Shown here: piece after piece, positions 62,478 through 64,000 of the stretch
How positions within the stretch are numbered: the stretch's first letter is position 1
How the letters are laid out: each line of letters opens with the position of its first letter
Source: Halopenitus sp041821145
GTDB taxonomy: Archaea; Halobacteriota; Halobacteria; Halobacteriales; Haloferacaceae
Direction of reading: 5' to 3'
Length of the DNA: 64,000 nt
Assembly (NCBI RefSeq): GCF_041821145.1
Contig: NZ_JBGUBC010000008.1
Coordinates: 1 to 64,000, forward strand
Notes under the pieces: generated by a model
The model's database searches: none
Told to the model about the DNA's origin: nothing
Seen by the model: the letters and a program-made list of their open reading frames with translations, nothing else
Program-made: the position numbers and the translations under genes

Positions 62478-63926
62478 TCACTCCCGCGAATTTCCGGCAA
62501 GGGGTTCCTCGATCGTGGGGGTTTGTGGGGCATCGACGACGGTCTCGAAGAACCGCCCGGAGATGCTCTCACGGACGACCTCCATGAGCGTCTCCGTCGA
62601 ATCGTCATCGACCTCGGCGAGGATGCCGAGGGGAATCTGGGCGCCGGCCATGTCGTCGTGGCCGCCGGCCGATCCGATCGGTCCGAGTGCATCTCTGAGC
62701 GTCTCGCCGATGTCAACGTCCGACCCACGCGAGCGAGCCGACGCGTAGACCACGCCGTCGAGATAGCCGTAGACGAAGGTGACGGTGATCCCCTCCAGAT
62801 CGAGTAGCCGATCGGCCGCCTGCGCGAGCGCGTCACGATCGGTTATCTCGCCGACGCATGAGGCGACTACCGATTCACGGACATCGCGTTCGCGGATCGC
62901 GGTCGCGAGGATGTCGAACGTCTCCGGACTGACGCTTGGTTGTTCGACCCGTCTGAGCGTCTCGACGTCGGCCGTCTCCAGGAGCCGGGAGGCCGCCTCG
63001 AAGTCCGCGACGGAGACCTCCCGGATGAACTCCCGGGTGTCGACCCGGAGCCCGAACAACAACGCAGTGGCGATCCGCTCGTCCAGTTCCATGGCCAGCC
63101 GGTCGAAGTACTCCGCGATGAGAGTGCTCGTCGCGCCGATCGACGGGCGAATGTCGACGTACCGTGCATTCACCGGCGCGCGCGGAGGGTGATGATCGAT
63201 GACGAAGTCAACCGTCGTCCCCTCCGGGAGCCCGTCGTTGACTCCCGGACGGGAGTGATCAACGAGTGCGATGCCGGCATACGTATCCAGATCGATCCCG
63301 TCGAGATGCTGAAGCGAGATGTCGAGGACGTTCACGAGCGCCCGGTTCTCCTGATGGGATATCTCGCCGCCGTAACACGCGTCGGCGTCGACGCCCGCTA
63401 CCTCGGCGATATGCTGGAGGCCGATCGCGCTGGCGATCGCGTCAGGGTCGGGATTGTCGTGGGTGACGACGGCAAGCGGCCCGGAAAGCGACTGCAGAAC
63501 CGAGAGGAGATCGACGATCCGCTCGTTTTCGTTCGCGCCGGTGACGTCCAACACCCGGTCAGCGATCGCCTGGACGGGATCAACGATCCGGTCCGCGATG
63601 CCAGCGAGCGCCTCGCGAACGGAATCCGGCGGATCGACGCCGACACAGACGACGATGGAGGCGTCGGGATACCGATCGCGAGCGGTTCGGGCCACCGCCA
63701 AGTTCCGATCGGGATCGTCGTCGGCGACGATGACGACCTCCGCTCGGTCGGGATACGACCGAGCGTCGGCGGGGTCGGCCTCGACGGCTGCGACGTTCGA
63801 CTCCCGAAGCGTCGTAACCCAGCCGGAGTCGTCGGTGACGACGTAGACCTCCCCGCGCTGCTGGCGTGCCTGCTCGATGAGCGTGTGGCCGACCGAGCTA
63901 CAGCCCAACACCAGTCGTCGAACCAT
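62478..63926 (-). CDS. DHH family phosphoesterase with N-terminal Rossmann (TrkA-N-like) domain
   Basis: This is a 482-residue fusion. Residues 1-120 form a Rossmann-type nucleotide-binding domain (LVLGCSSVGHTLIEQA); residues 140-320 are a DHH phosphoesterase with THDNPDPDAIASA, VDHSRPG and DFVIDHHPP, the metal-binding motifs; the C-terminus has the DHHA1-type GGHDDMAGAQ. DHH proteins cleave short RNA, cyclic dinucleotides or PAP; the NAD-like domain suggests ligand control. It is convergent with the HTH gene. The start at 63926 has the expected Rossmann opening. Confidence 0.88.
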   Translation of the reverse strand: MVRRLVLGCSSVGHTLIEQARQQRGEVYVVTDDSGWVTTLRESNVAAVEADPADARSYPDRAEVVIVADDDPDRNLAVARTARDRYPDASIVVCVGVDPPDSVREALAGIADRIVDPVQAIADRVLDVTGANENERIVDLLSVLQSLSGPLAVVTHDNPDPDAIASAIGLQHIAEVAGVDADACYGGEISHQENRALVNVLDISLQHLDGIDLDTYAGIALVDHSRPGVNDGLPEGTTVDFVIDHHPPRAPVNARYVDIRPSIGATSTLIAEYFDRLAMELDERIATALLFGLRVDTREFIREVSVADFEAASRLLETADVETLRRVEQPSVSPETFDILATAIRERDVRESVVASCVGEITDRDALAQAADRLLDLEGITVTFVYGYLDGVVYASARSRGSDVDIGETLRDALGPIGSAGGHDDMAGAQIPLGILAEVDDDSTETLMEVVRESISGRFFETVVDAPQTPTIEEPLAGNSRE

Positions 63927-64000
63927 GTGAACACGATAGGACGCTCGGCGCCTAAAACGGTGCCGTCCGGGGAGCGACGATCGACCGGGCGAGACCGTGG
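63927..64000. other. Window edge upstream of the DHH gene
   Basis: The last 74 bases hold the 5' side of the DHH gene, including a CCTAAAACGG stretch (minus strand CCGTTTTAGG) about 25-30 nt upstream of its ATG that could be its TATA box. Nothing else is visible. Confidence 0.4.

Overview
The window is chromosomal DNA from a halophilic archaeon (class Halobacteria). It is GC-rich, its proteins are strongly acidic, and many genes have a TATA-like box 25-30 nt upstream of the start codon, which is the haloarchaeal leaderless-mRNA pattern. Family content agrees: PilB/PilC with a string of haloarchaea-only pilin-like proteins, GfcR, a split Mrp antiporter operon, archaeal Dph6, NRDE and DHH/Rossmann proteins. 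The genus cannot be fixed from sequence alone.

Layout. 50-3589: a DapA-type lyase, an MFS carrier and an L-2-hydroxyglutarate oxidase, probably a small catabolic group. 4051-4731: beta-carbonic anhydrase. 4852-13291: branched-chain amino acid cluster read on the minus strand, leuA, then a 40-codon leaderless leader ORF, then ilvB-ilvN-ilvC-leuC-leuD-leuB, mostly overlapping or closely spaced. leuA appears to carry a 1-nt frameshift near its 5' end. 13597-15630: two conserved small or uncharacterised proteins and a methyltransferase. 15749-16983: tRNA-Gly followed by duplicated tRNA 3' ends, an IS-end relic and one small membrane protein. 16984-20485: MFS carrier, an orphan Dam-type methylase and a divergent protein with nuclease-like motifs.

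20654-30497: a seven-gene type IV pilus-like locus on the minus strand (ATPase, membrane platform, five one-TM pilin-like proteins). 30819-34115: DUF1405 protein, tRNA-Arg with tandem 3'-end repeats, TatA, peroxiredoxin, HD protein, small membrane protein. 34186-43145: nine-gene Mrp-type Na+/H+ antiporter operon (E-F-G-DUF4040-B-C-D-D-D). 43254-44656: a solo TnpB (IS200/IS605 family) element with hairpins at both ends, sitting directly upstream of the Mrp operon. 45077-47929: DUF4212 protein, SSS symporter, UspA and a small membrane protein, probably one operon.

48057-51321: dnaK then dnaJ. 51576-54646: uS10-like protein, Nudix hydrolase, two membrane proteins, hpt. 54670-63926: sensor kinase, HTH/zinc-ribbon regulator, sugar nucleotidyltransferase, Dph6-like ligase, UspA, a haloarchaeal hypothetical, glutaredoxin, GfcR, NRDE protein, HTH regulator and a DHH phosphoesterase with a Rossmann domain.

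The most interesting signals are the candidate ilv leader peptide with a hairpin at its stop codon, the leuA frameshift, the perfect 78-bp repeat that reproduces the tRNA-Gly 3' end, the 50-bp tandem repeats made from the tRNA-Arg 3' end, and the Dam methylase paired with a protein that carries RecB-like nuclease motifs and a cysteine cluster.
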